DNA of 24,982 nt from Oscillospiraceae bacterium. Lineage in GTDB: Bacteria > Bacillota > Clostridia > Oscillospirales > Oscillospiraceae. Of the stretch, positions 1-8,560 are shown piece by piece. Position 1 is the stretch's first letter; each line of letters starts with the position of its first letter. The translations under genes and the position numbers were made by a program. The notes beneath the pieces are model-generated. The model worked only from the letters and a program-made list of their open reading frames with translations. It did not search any database and was not told the origin of the DNA. Where the stretch lies: positions 1 through 24,982 of the forward strand of contig JAQUZL010000010.1 of assembly GCA_028691385.1 (NCBI GenBank), in the 5' to 3' direction.

Positions 1-495
1 CTGCAGCGGCGGCGCTTTGATGCAGGCGTCCTTGGCCGAGGCGGGCTTTTCCTTGGGATAGAGCAGCACGCTGAGGCATCCGTCCGTTTCCAGAATCGCA
101 TACTGTACGGTGGAAAGATCCGTCACATCCTTTTGCCGCAGATGCTCGATCAGCTCGTCCACCGTCACCCGGGTGCGCCGCAGGCTGCCCTGTAAAATGA
201 CGCCGTTTTCCATCAAAATAACGGGTTTTCCGCAAAAAAATTTCCGAAATCGAATGGAGCGCAGACTGAGCACCGACAGGGAAAGCTCCAGCGACAGCAC
301 GATCAGGATTGGCACAAGCCCCGCAATCAGCGGGATGCCGGGATCCTGCATGGGCACGGCGGCAAGATCTGCCAAAAGCATGGTTACCACAAATTCCGCC
401 GGCTCCAGCTGCCCAATCTGCCGCTTCCCCATCAGACGAATGACCAGAATCAGAACCGGGTATAAAATCAGCGTTCGGATAAACGCAACAATCAT
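1..495 (-). CDS. DUF421 (YetF/YrbG-like) membrane protein, 3' end outside window
   Basis: The first 165 residues are present; the gene runs off the left edge. The start ATG (493-495) follows GAGGTG at 503-508, seven bases upstream. The N-terminus is hydrophobic (IVAFIRTLILYPVLILVIRL), then comes the DUF421 signature RLMGKRQIGQLEPAEFVVTM, a second hydrophobic stretch and a soluble domain beginning near KPVILMENG. In this family two or three N-terminal membrane helices precede a cytosolic YetF domain. The biochemical role is not established; some Bacillus homologues are linked to spores. The gene is divergent from carAB. I saw no convincing promoter for it in 496-587. Family assignment is firm, function unknown. 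Confidence 0.88.
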   Translation of the reverse strand, partial: MIVAFIRTLILYPVLILVIRLMGKRQIGQLEPAEFVVTMLLADLAAVPMQDPGIPLIAGLVPILIVLSLELSLSVLSLRSIRFRKFFCGKPVILMENGVILQGSLRRTRVTVDELIEHLRQKDVTDLSTVQYAILETDGCLSVLLYPKEKPASAKDACIKAPPLQ

Positions 496-587
496 CAAAA
501 TGCACCTCGCAAATATTGTTTGCAGCAGCGTAAAAAATACTCCATGGCAGCAGACGTTTTTTCTTCGATATTTATCAGTTTCGACCA

Positions 588-616
588 TTGATATTTTTTT
601 TGAAGTGCGTTAAAAT
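588..616 (+). promoter_or_regulatory. Sigma-A promoter of the car-gua operon
   Basis: TTGATA at 588-593 and TAAAAT at 611-616 are separated by exactly 17 bases, giving a predicted start near 623. This leaves an untranslated leader of about 107 nt before carA, long enough to hold a regulatory element. Confidence 0.75.
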
Positions 617-656
617 AACGGAAATTATGACAAAATGCGGAACTGCGGAGTTTTTT

Positions 657-679
657 CGGTATATCCAGAGAAAATGCCG
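657..679 (+). promoter_or_regulatory. Possible PyrR-type RNA hairpin in carA leader
   Basis: CGGTAT (657-662) can pair with ATGCCG (674-679) around a loop containing TCCAGAGA. In Firmicutes, PyrR binds leader hairpins whose apical hexaloop is CAGAGA within a UCCAGAGAGG-like core. The core here matches, but the GG after the loop is replaced by AA, so the upper stem has mismatches. No intrinsic terminator lies between this hairpin and the carA start, so control would have to act on translation or by another route. Confidence 0.3.
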
Positions 680-729
680 CTTTTCGTATATTCATACATT
701 TTAATTCTATAGAGAAGTGGGGAATACAG

Positions 730-1803
730 ATGACAGCAACGCTGATCCTTGAAAACGGCGCGCAGTTTCGCGGAACTGCGCTTGGCGACCCTGGCGACCG
801 CGTCTGTGAGATGGTGTTTAACACCTCCATGGCGGGCTATCAGGAAGTGCTGACCGATCCGAGCTATGCCGGACAGGGCATCGTTATGACCTATCCGCTG
901 ATTGGAAACTATGGCGTCAACAAGGAAGATGAAGAATCCATCCATCCATGGGCAGAAGCGTTCGTTGTCCGCCGCGCGTGCGCAAGAGGCAGCAACTTTC
1001 GCCGCGAGGGCGATCTGGACGAGTACCTGAAAGAACATCACGTGGCCGGTATCTCGGATGTGGACACCCGCGCCATCACCAAGGTGCTGCGCGGACAGGG
1101 CACCATGAACGGCATGATTACCACGGACGAGCAGTTTGATCTGGAGGAAAAGCTGGTGGCCATTCGCGCCTACCGCGTGGCGGGAACGGTGGAAAAAACC
1201 ACGCGCAAAGCGCCGGAAATCTTCGAGGGCGACGGCTTCCATGTGGCACTGATGGATTTTGGCGTCAAGCAGAACATGATTCGCAGCCTGGTCAAGCGCG
1301 GCTGCAAGGTCACGGTGCTGCCGGCGCATACCCCGGCAAGCGCGGTGCTCTCCGGCGGCTATGACGGGGTGATGCTCTCCAACGGCCCCGGCGACCCCGC
1401 CGACTGCACCGAGATCATCGGCGAGCTGAAAAAGCTCTATGAATCCGAGCTTCCGATTTTCGGCGTTTGCCTTGGCCATCAGCTGATGGCGCTGGCCACC
1501 GGCGCCAAAACCGAGAAGCTGAAATATGGCCATCGCGGCGGCAACCATCCGGTGCGCGACATTGCGGCCGGCCGCGTGTATATCACGTCCCAGAACCACG
1601 GCTACTGCGTGGTTTCCGACTCCGTTGACCCGGGCGTTGCCGCAGTCAGCCACGTGAATGTCAACGACGGCACCTGCGAGGGGCTTCAGTATGTAAACCG
1701 GAAGCTCTTCACCGTGCAGTTTCACCCCGAGGCGGCGCCCGGCCCGCAGGACACCGCGTATCTGTTTGACCGTTTTGTGGCGATGATGGGAGGCGACCGA
1801 TAA
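730..1803 (+). CDS. carA: Carbamoyl-phosphate synthase, small (glutaminase) subunit
   Basis: This 357-residue subunit hydrolyses glutamine and passes ammonia to CarB for carbamoyl phosphate, the precursor of pyrimidines and arginine. The N-terminal CarA domain spans about residues 1-150 (LILENGAQFRG, NTSMAGYQEVLTDPSY). The class I amidotransferase domain contains GVCLGHQ with nucleophile Cys247, KYGHRGGNHPV near 265-275, and FHPEA with His332 and Glu334, so the triad is intact. Length is typical. The start follows a weak purine-rich site (GTGGGG near 717-722). The stop overlaps the carB start by one base (TAATG), so the subunits are translationally coupled. Confidence 0.97.
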   Translation: MTATLILENGAQFRGTALGDPGDRVCEMVFNTSMAGYQEVLTDPSYAGQGIVMTYPLIGNYGVNKEDEESIHPWAEAFVVRRACARGSNFRREGDLDEYLKEHHVAGISDVDTRAITKVLRGQGTMNGMITTDEQFDLEEKLVAIRAYRVAGTVEKTTRKAPEIFEGDGFHVALMDFGVKQNMIRSLVKRGCKVTVLPAHTPASAVLSGGYDGVMLSNGPGDPADCTEIIGELKKLYESELPIFGVCLGHQLMALATGAKTEKLKYGHRGGNHPVRDIAAGRVYITSQNHGYCVVSDSVDPGVAAVSHVNVNDGTCEGLQYVNRKLFTVQFHPEAAPGPQDTAYLFDRFVAMMGGDR

Positions 1804-4800
1804 TGCCGAAGAAAAAATGGATTAAAAAGGTCATGGTGCTGGGCTCCGGCCCAATCATTATCGGCCAGGCAGCAGAGTTTGACTATGCCGGCACGCAGGC
1901 CTGCCGCTCTTTGAGAGAAGAGGGCGTGGAGGTCGTGCTGGTGAACTCCAACCCGGCCACCATTATGACTGACCCCGATATTGCCGATCACGTCTATATC
2001 GAGCCGATGACCATGGACATGGTCACCGAAATCATCGCCAAGGAGCGCCCGGACGCCATTTTGCCGACCCTTGGCGGCCAGACCGGCCTCAATCTGGCCA
2101 TGAACCTGTTTGAAAACGGCACGCTGGAAGAATACCATGTGGAGCTGCTGGGCACCTCTGCAGATTCCATCCGCAAGGCGGAGGATCGGCAGGGCTTTAA
2201 GGACTGCATGGAAGAAATCGGCCAGCCCTGTGTCATCTCCAAGGTCGTGCACACGGTGGAAGACGCTGTGGCCTTCACCGAGGAGATCGGCCTGCCGGTC
2301 ATCATTCGCCCGGCTTATACCCTGGGCGGCACCGGCGGCGGCATCGCCTATACCTGGGAGCAGCTGCGCGAGATTTCCGCATCCGGTATCCGCATGAGCC
2401 GCGTCAATGAGATTCTGGTGGAGCGCTGTATTGCCGGCTGGAAAGAAATCGAGTATGAGGTCATCCGCGACAGTGCGGGCAACGTCATCACCATCTGCAA
2501 CATGGAAAACCTCGACCCGGTGGGCGTGCACACGGGCGACTCCATCGTGGTCGCGCCCAGCCAGACGCTGGCGGACAAGGAATACCAGTTGCTGCGCACC
2601 GCCGCGCTGGATATTATCTCCGCACTGAAAATCGAGGGCGGCTGCAATGTCCAGTTCGCGCTCAATCCGGACTCGTTTGAATATGCGGTCATCGAGGTCA
2701 ACCCCCGCGTGTCCCGCTCGTCCGCGCTGGCGTCCAAGGCCACCGGCTACCCCATCGCCAAGGTCGCGGCCAAGATCGCGCTGGGCTATACCCTCGACGA
2801 AATTCCCAACGCCGTCACCCAAAAGACCTGCGCCTGCTTTGAGCCGGTGCTGGATTACTGCGTGGTTAAAATCCCCAAGTGGCCGTTTGACAAATTCGTC
2901 ACCGCCAGCCGCACCCTCGGCACCCAGATGAAGGCCACCGGCGAGGTCATGGCCATCGCGGGCACCTTTGAGGGCGCGCTCATGAAGGCTGTGCGCTCGC
3001 TGGAGCTGAACGTCACATCGCTGTGGCTCAAGGGCTTCAACGAGCTGACCGACGAGCAGATTCACGACCGCCTGCGCAACATCGACGATCAGCGCCTGTT
3101 TGTGATGGCGGAGGCCATTCGCCGCGGGATCTCCACCGATGTGATTCACGAGATCACCAAGGTCGATCACTGGTTTTTGGATCGGCTGGTGGACATTGTG
3201 GACATGGAAAACCTGCTGCGCACCGGCGTGCTCGACCGCGAAACGCTGCTGGCAGCGAAAAAAATGTCCTTCACCGACGGCTATATTGCCCGCTTGAGCG
3301 GCCATACCCACAAAGAAATCAAGCAGCTGCGCCGGGGTCTGGGCATTCGCGCGGTGTTTAAGATGGTCGATACCTGCGCGGCGGAATTTGACGCGGCGAC
3401 GCCGTATTATTATTCGTCCTACGACGAAGAGAATGAGGCCGTCAGCGACCCGCAGGAAAAGAAGGTACTGGTGCTCGGCTCAGGGCCCATTCGCATCGGG
3501 CAGGGCATTGAGTTTGACTACTGCTCGGTGCACTCGGTGTGGGCGCTGAAAAAGCTGGGTCTTACCACCATCATTGTGAACAATAATCCGGAAACGGTTT
3601 CCACCGACTTTGACGTGTCTGACCGGCTGTACTTTGAGCCGCTGACCGCAGAGGACGTGGAAAATATTGTGGAAAACGAGCATCCGTGGGCGGCCGTGGT
3701 GCAGTTCGGCGGCCAGACTGCGATCAAGCTGACGCAGGCACTGACCGATATGGGCGTGCCGATTCTCGGCACGGACGCGGCGGGCGTCGACGCGGCGGAG
3801 GATCGCGAGAAGTTTGACGAGATTTTGCAGCAGACCGGCATTTCCAAGGCGGATGCCGGCACGGTGTTCACCGCAGAGGAAGCGCTGGCGGTGGCCGCGC
3901 GCATCGGCTATCCGGTGCTGGTGCGCCCGAGCTATGTGCTGGGCGGACAGGGCATGGAGATCTGCTACTCCGACGCGGACATTCGCAAATATATGGAGAT
4001 CATTAACCGCGTGACGCAGGAGCACCCCATTTTGGTGGACAAGTACCTGATGGGCATGGAGGTGGAGGTCGACGCTGTGTGCGACGGTACGGACATCCTC
4101 ATCCCCGGCATCATGGAGCACGTGGAGCGCGCGGGCATCCATTCCGGCGACTCTATCTCGGTCTATCCGCCAATCAATATCTCCTTCAAGCATCAGACCA
4201 TCATCACCGATTATACCCGCCGCCTGGCGACGGCACTGCACGTGGTGGGGCTTGTCAATGCGCAGTTTGTCATCTTCAACGACAAGGTTTACGTCATCGA
4301 GGTCAACCCCCGGTCGTCGAGAACCATTCCGTATATTTCCAAGGTGACCGGTGTGCCGATTATCCAGCTGGCGACCCGCTGCATGATGGGCGAAAAGCTG
4401 AAGGACATGGGTTATGGCACCGGCCTGTATCCCGCGGCCAGCCATGTGGCGGTCAAAATGCCGGTGTTCTCCTTTGAGAAGCTCACCGATGTGGACACCG
4501 GCCTCGGCCCGGAAATGAAGTCCACCGGCGAGGTGCTGGGCATCGACACCACCTTCCCACAGGCGCTGCTCAAGGCGTTCCTCGGCTCCGGCATGAAGAT
4601 TCCCCGCCGGTCGGATAACGTGGTCATCACCGTCAAGGATGAGGACAAGGGCGAAATCGTTCCCATTGCCAAGCGCTTTGAGGAGCTGGGCGTCAATATT
4701 TATGCGACCGAGGGCACGGCAAAGGTGCTCAAGGACGCCGGCGTGTTCTGCCGCATTGTCGCGCGCATCGGCGAATCGGGCGTGGATATTCTGGAAATGA

Positions 4801-5003
4801 TTCATACCGGCATGGTGGATCTGGTCATCAACACCCCGACCCGCGGTAAGGTGCATGAAACCGACGGCTTCCGCATCCGCCGCGCGGCGGTAGAGCGCGG
4901 CATCGCCTGCATCACAGCCATTGACACGGCCTGGGCGATGCTCACGGTCAAGACCAAGGGCAATAAGCACGAACTGAATCCCATCGACATCAGCACCCTG
5001 TAA
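1803..5003 (+). CDS. carB: Carbamoyl-phosphate synthase, large subunit
   Basis: The 1066-residue synthetase subunit has the expected duplicated structure. The first ATP-grasp half has VMVLGSGPIIIGQAAEFDYA near the N-terminus and the glycine loop GGTGGG. An oligomerisation region covers about 400-550. The second half begins near 555 with VLVLGSGPIRIGQGIEFDY, and the C-terminal MGS-like allosteric domain starts near 930 (IYATEGTAKVLKDAG). The halves make carboxyphosphate and then phosphorylate carbamate. The ATG overlaps the carA stop by one base. Length matches the bacterial family and no key motif is missing. Only one car pair is seen here, so whether it serves both arginine and pyrimidine synthesis cannot be told. 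Confidence 0.97.
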   Translation: MPKKKWIKKVMVLGSGPIIIGQAAEFDYAGTQACRSLREEGVEVVLVNSNPATIMTDPDIADHVYIEPMTMDMVTEIIAKERPDAILPTLGGQTGLNLAMNLFENGTLEEYHVELLGTSADSIRKAEDRQGFKDCMEEIGQPCVISKVVHTVEDAVAFTEEIGLPVIIRPAYTLGGTGGGIAYTWEQLREISASGIRMSRVNEILVERCIAGWKEIEYEVIRDSAGNVITICNMENLDPVGVHTGDSIVVAPSQTLADKEYQLLRTAALDIISALKIEGGCNVQFALNPDSFEYAVIEVNPRVSRSSALASKATGYPIAKVAAKIALGYTLDEIPNAVTQKTCACFEPVLDYCVVKIPKWPFDKFVTASRTLGTQMKATGEVMAIAGTFEGALMKAVRSLELNVTSLWLKGFNELTDEQIHDRLRNIDDQRLFVMAEAIRRGISTDVIHEITKVDHWFLDRLVDIVDMENLLRTGVLDRETLLAAKKMSFTDGYIARLSGHTHKEIKQLRRGLGIRAVFKMVDTCAAEFDAATPYYYSSYDEENEAVSDPQEKKVLVLGSGPIRIGQGIEFDYCSVHSVWALKKLGLTTIIVNNNPETVSTDFDVSDRLYFEPLTAEDVENIVENEHPWAAVVQFGGQTAIKLTQALTDMGVPILGTDAAGVDAAEDREKFDEILQQTGISKADAGTVFTAEEALAVAARIGYPVLVRPSYVLGGQGMEICYSDADIRKYMEIINRVTQEHPILVDKYLMGMEVEVDAVCDGTDILIPGIMEHVERAGIHSGDSISVYPPINISFKHQTIITDYTRRLATALHVVGLVNAQFVIFNDKVYVIEVNPRSSRTIPYISKVTGVPIIQLATRCMMGEKLKDMGYGTGLYPAASHVAVKMPVFSFEKLTDVDTGLGPEMKSTGEVLGIDTTFPQALLKAFLGSGMKIPRRSDNVVITVKDEDKGEIVPIAKRFEELGVNIYATEGTAKVLKDAGVFCRIVARIGESGVDILEMIHTGMVDLVINTPTRGKVHETDGFRIRRAAVERGIACITAIDTAWAMLTVKTKGNKHELNPIDISTL

Positions 5004-5015
5004 AGGAGCGGAATA

Positions 5016-6557
5016 ATGGAACACGAACTTGTCATCGTTCTGGACTTCGGCGGCCAGTATAATCAGCTGATCGCCCGCCGCGTCCGGGAATGTAATGTTT
5101 ACTGCGAAATCATGTCCTACCGCGTGGGCATGGAGGCCGTCCTTGCCAAGCACCCCAAGGGCATCATCTTTACCGGCGGCCCCAACAGCGCCTATGTGGA
5201 CGGCGCGCCATCCATCGATCCGGCGATCTTCTCCAGCGGCATTCCCATCCTGGGCATCTGCTACGGCAGCCAGCTGATGATGCACCTGCTGGGCGGCAAG
5301 GTCTGCCATGCCCCCGAGCGGGAATATGGCAAGACGCAGGTGCACGTGGACACCCAAACGGCCATGTTCCGGGAGGTGCACCCGTCCACGGTCTGCTGGA
5401 TGAGCCACAACGACTATATTGCGCAGGCAGCGCCGGGCTTTACCATCACCGCGCACACGGACAACTGCCCGGTTGCGGCCGTGGAGAACGTAGAAAAGAG
5501 CCTTTACGCCGTGCAGTTCCATCCGGAGGTACTCCATACGGCGGAGGGCACCCAGATGCTGCATAACTTTGTCTATGGTGTGTGCCGCTGCGCGGGCGAC
5601 TGGAAGATGGATTCCTTTGTGGATACCACCATTGCCGCACTGCGCACGCAGATTGGCGACGGCAAGGTGCTGTGCGCCCTGTCCGGGGGTGTGGATTCCT
5701 CGGTACTGGCAGCCTTGCTTGCAAAAGCGGTGGGCAAACAGCTCACATGCGTGTTTGTGGATCACGGCCTGCTGCGCAAGAACGAAATGGAAGAGGTCTG
5801 CGGCGTTTTTGGCCCCGAAAACGGCAGCTTTGATATCAACTTCATCTGCGTGAACGCCCGTCAGCGCTATTATGACAAGCTGGCCGGTGTGTCCGAGCCG
5901 GAGCGCAAGCGCAAAATCATCGGCGAGGAGTTCATCCGCGTCTTTGAGGAAGAAGCAAAAAAAATCGGAAAAGTCGACTTTCTGGCGCAGGGCACGATCT
6001 ATCCCGACGTGGTGGAAAGCGGCCTTGGCGGGGAAAGCACGGTCATCAAGAGCCACCACAACGTGGGCGGCCTGCCGGACTATGTGGATTTCAAGGAAAT
6101 CGTGGAACCGCTGCGTAATCTGTTTAAGGACGAGGTGCGCCAGGTAGGACGCGAGCTGGGATTGCCGGAATATATCGTGTCCCGGCAGCCGTTCCCCGGC
6201 CCCGGTCTTGCCATCCGCATCATCGGTGACGTGACCGAGGAAAAGGTCAAAATTGTGCAGGATGCCGACGCCATCTGGCGCGAAGAGATTGCCCGGGCGG
6301 GTCTTGCGCCCAGCCAGTATTATGCCGCGCTGACCAATTTGCGCTCGGTGGGCGTCATGGGCGACGAGAGAACCTATGACTATGCCATCGCGCTGCGCGC
6401 GGTGACCACCATCGACTTTATGACCGCCGAGGCCACCCAGATCCCCTGGGAAGTGCTGGGCAATGCCACCAGCCGCATTGTGAACGAGGTCAAGCACGTC
6501 AACCGCGTGCTCTACGATTGCACCGGCAAACCGCCAGCGACCATAGAATTTGAGTAA
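5016..6557 (+). CDS. guaA: GMP synthase (glutamine-hydrolysing)
   Basis: The 513-residue enzyme converts XMP, ATP and glutamine to GMP. The N-terminal amidotransferase domain has GICYGSQ with Cys82 and FHPE with His169 and Glu171. The ATP-pyrophosphatase domain carries the PP-loop SGGVDSS at 223-229, and the C-terminal dimerisation domain contains PFPGPGLAIRI and ends KPPATIEFE, as in complete GuaA. It starts 12 bases after the carB stop behind AAAGGAG, so it is the third gene of the car operon and the last before a strong terminator. Joining it to carAB puts pyrimidine/arginine and guanine synthesis under one promoter. Confidence 0.97.
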   Translation: MEHELVIVLDFGGQYNQLIARRVRECNVYCEIMSYRVGMEAVLAKHPKGIIFTGGPNSAYVDGAPSIDPAIFSSGIPILGICYGSQLMMHLLGGKVCHAPEREYGKTQVHVDTQTAMFREVHPSTVCWMSHNDYIAQAAPGFTITAHTDNCPVAAVENVEKSLYAVQFHPEVLHTAEGTQMLHNFVYGVCRCAGDWKMDSFVDTTIAALRTQIGDGKVLCALSGGVDSSVLAALLAKAVGKQLTCVFVDHGLLRKNEMEEVCGVFGPENGSFDINFICVNARQRYYDKLAGVSEPERKRKIIGEEFIRVFEEEAKKIGKVDFLAQGTIYPDVVESGLGGESTVIKSHHNVGGLPDYVDFKEIVEPLRNLFKDEVRQVGRELGLPEYIVSRQPFPGPGLAIRIIGDVTEEKVKIVQDADAIWREEIARAGLAPSQYYAALTNLRSVGVMGDERTYDYAIALRAVTTIDFMTAEATQIPWEVLGNATSRIVNEVKHVNRVLYDCTGKPPATIEFE

Positions 6558-6614
6558 TGTACTGCTGTGGAAAATAAAGCGTGAAATGTCGATAAAACGG
6601 CGATTTTAGAAGAA

Positions 6615-6664
6615 AAGCCCCGGATTTGAGCCTTTAATGGTTCAAATCCGGGGCTTGCTTTTTG
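6615..6664 (+). terminator. Intrinsic terminator of carAB-guaA
   Basis: An 18-bp stem pairs 6615-6632 with 6639-6656 around the loop TTTAAT. Only one position is a G-U pair. The stem is followed by GCTTTTTG. Confidence 0.9.
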
Positions 6665-6778
6665 TGCTGCGGCATTACCGTGGCATGATCGTTTGCAGTG
6701 TCATGGCCAGACGGAAAATATAACAACGGAGTTTATGATTTGTTTGCGCTTTATTTCGAAACTGGCCACGAAACAGTC

Positions 6779-6804
6779 ACAGCTTTTCGATAAAGTAAAG
6801 CTGT
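6779..6804. repeat. Inverted repeat in the spacer before the efflux operon
   Basis: ACAGCTTT (6779-6786) and AAAGCTGT (6797-6804) form a perfect 8-bp inverted repeat with a 10-base spacer, about 70 bases before the adaptor start. It could be an operator or a leader hairpin. The rest of 6665-6871 holds no gene that I can support, and no well-spaced -35/-10 pair was found there, although the operon needs a promoter in this spacer. Confidence 0.4.
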
Positions 6805-6871
6805 TCAATCACTGCTTTCTTATCACCGTTTCATGATAGCGGTATTTCGAGCCAAAGAAAGGAATGGAGTC

Positions 6872-8560
6872 ATGAAAAAATCGTTTCGCAGTTCTGCTGC
6901 GCCGGCATCCACGGCAGAACAGGCATCCCTTGTGCGCCGACTCTTGAAAATGCTGCGATCCAAACTGAAATGGATCATCCTACTGCTGATTGTGATCATT
7001 GCCGCGAGTATGCTCATCAGCCGCTTTACAGCAAAGGCCAGCGTGGCGCAGCAGACGGATTACATGGAGCAGGCGGCGGAGCGCCGAACCATCACCCAGT
7101 CGCTGACCGCCAGCGGCACGCTCGAGCCTGCCGACGCCTATACCGTGACAACGCTCATGGAGGGCGATATTTTGACGGCCGATTTTGAGGAGGGCGATGT
7201 GGTGGAAAAGGACACAGTGCTCTATCAGATTGATTCCTCGGACTCGGAAACCGGCATTGAAAAGGCGGAAATTTCTCTCAGTCAGGCGCAGCGCAGCTAC
7301 GCCAGTACGGCGGACAGCGCCAATGTGAAGGCCAACGCCACCGGCACGGTATATGCGCTCAATGTGGAGCTGGGCGATGCGGTCAATGCGGGCGAACCGA
7401 TTGCGACCATTCGCGACAGCGCCACCATGCTGCTCACCGTACCGTTTCCGGCGGACGACGCGGCGGCGTTCACCGTGGGGCAGAGCGCTGTGGTGACGCT
7501 GGACGGCACCTTTGAAACGCTGAGCGGCGTTGTCAGCAGCGTATCGGCGACCACCGAGGTGCGCACGGGCAACGTGATTGTCCGTCAGGTGAAAATTGCG
7601 GTGACCAATCCCGGCGGCCTGTCTGACACCCAGAGCGCGACGGCGTCCATCGCGGGGGTGGGCTGCAGCGCGGGCAGCACCTTTGCCTATCGCGCGGAAA
7701 GCGCCGTGAGTGCATCCACATCCGGCACGGTTACTGCCATCCAAGTGCCGGAGGGCGGCGCGGTGACGAGGGATCAAACCATCGTGACCATTGGCGGCAC
7801 GACGCTGAATAACCAGATTCAAAGCGCTGCGGACAGTGTGCGTAACGCGGAAATTTCCCTGCAAAACCAGAAAGATCAGCTGGATAACTACACCATTACA
7901 TCGCCCATTGCGGGCACCATTGTGGACAAGGGCTACAAGGTCGGCGACACGGTGGAGTCCGGCAAATCCCTTTGCACCATTTATGATCTCAGCCATCTGG
8001 AGATGACCATGAGCATCGACGAGCTGGACATCAGCGAGGTCGCCGTGGGGCAGGCGGTCACCATCACCGCCGACGCGGTGGACGGAAAGACCTATGAGGG
8101 CTACGTGACCAAGGTTTCCGTGGCCGGCACTACCTCCGGCGGCATTACGTCTTACCCGGTGACGGTGCAGCTCGACGAATTTGACGGACTTTTGCCGGGC
8201 ATGAACGTGGATGCAGAGATTGTCATTGACGCGGCGGAAGATGTGCTGGCCATTCCGGCGGCGGCGCTCAGCCGCGGCAATCGGGTGCTTATCACGGCGT
8301 CCTCACCCAGCGCTGCCAATGCGCTGGAGGAGCAAGCGCCCGCGGGTTATGTCTATGTGTCGGTGGAAACCGGATTTTCCAACGATTCCTATCTGGAGGT
8401 CACAAGCGGCCTGCAGGAGGGCGACACTGTTGCCTATGAACAGACCAGCTCCAATTCCGGCATGACCCAGATGGGCATGATGGGCGGTATGGCAGGCGGC
8501 GGCATGCCAGGCGGCGGCATGCCAAGCGGTGGCGGCGGCGCACCGGGAGGCAGGTACTGA
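6872..8560 (+). CDS. Membrane-fusion (HlyD/MacA-like) efflux adaptor
   Basis: Start chosen at 6872 because AAAGGAATGGAG lies just upstream; an in-frame ATG at 6833 has no ribosome site. The 562-residue protein has a basic N-terminus and one membrane anchor (about 31-50, ending IIAASMLISR), then an extracytoplasmic region. Lipoyl-type half motifs occur at about residues 98 (GDILTADFEEGDVV), 158 (GTVYALNVELGD), 285 (GTVTAIQVPEGG) and 348 (GTIVDKGYKVGD), twice the usual number. A beta-barrel region follows. The last 35 or so residues are rich in Met, Gly and Pro (GMMGGMAGGGMPGGG). It should link the MacB-like transporter encoded next to the cell exterior. It overlaps the ATPase gene by one base (TGATG). 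Substrate unknown. Confidence 0.9.
   Translation: MKKSFRSSAAPASTAEQASLVRRLLKMLRSKLKWIILLLIVIIAASMLISRFTAKASVAQQTDYMEQAAERRTITQSLTASGTLEPADAYTVTTLMEGDILTADFEEGDVVEKDTVLYQIDSSDSETGIEKAEISLSQAQRSYASTADSANVKANATGTVYALNVELGDAVNAGEPIATIRDSATMLLTVPFPADDAAAFTVGQSAVVTLDGTFETLSGVVSSVSATTEVRTGNVIVRQVKIAVTNPGGLSDTQSATASIAGVGCSAGSTFAYRAESAVSASTSGTVTAIQVPEGGAVTRDQTIVTIGGTTLNNQIQSAADSVRNAEISLQNQKDQLDNYTITSPIAGTIVDKGYKVGDTVESGKSLCTIYDLSHLEMTMSIDELDISEVAVGQAVTITADAVDGKTYEGYVTKVSVAGTTSGGITSYPVTVQLDEFDGLLPGMNVDAEIVIDAAEDVLAIPAAALSRGNRVLITASSPSAANALEEQAPAGYVYVSVETGFSNDSYLEVTSGLQEGDTVAYEQTSSNSGMTQMGMMGGMAGGGMPGGGMPSGGGGAPGGRY

Noticed and set aside
1722..3311. A 529-codon minus-strand frame opposite carB
   Set aside because: It is a shadow of carB with low-complexity His/Gly/Val-rich composition and no ribosome site.
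3480..6497. A 1005-codon open frame on the minus strand opposite carB and guaA
   Set aside because: It is antisense to two certain genes, has a His/Arg/Ala-rich composition and no known motif. High third-position GC in carB and guaA removes antisense stops.
6833..6871. Upstream start for the efflux adaptor
   Set aside because: No ribosome site precedes it, while ATG 6872 has AAAGGAATGGAG and begins a normal basic N-terminus.
8496..8545. GGCGGCATGCC-type short repeats as a repeat element
   Set aside because: They lie in frame within the adaptor gene and encode its Gly/Met/Pro tail.
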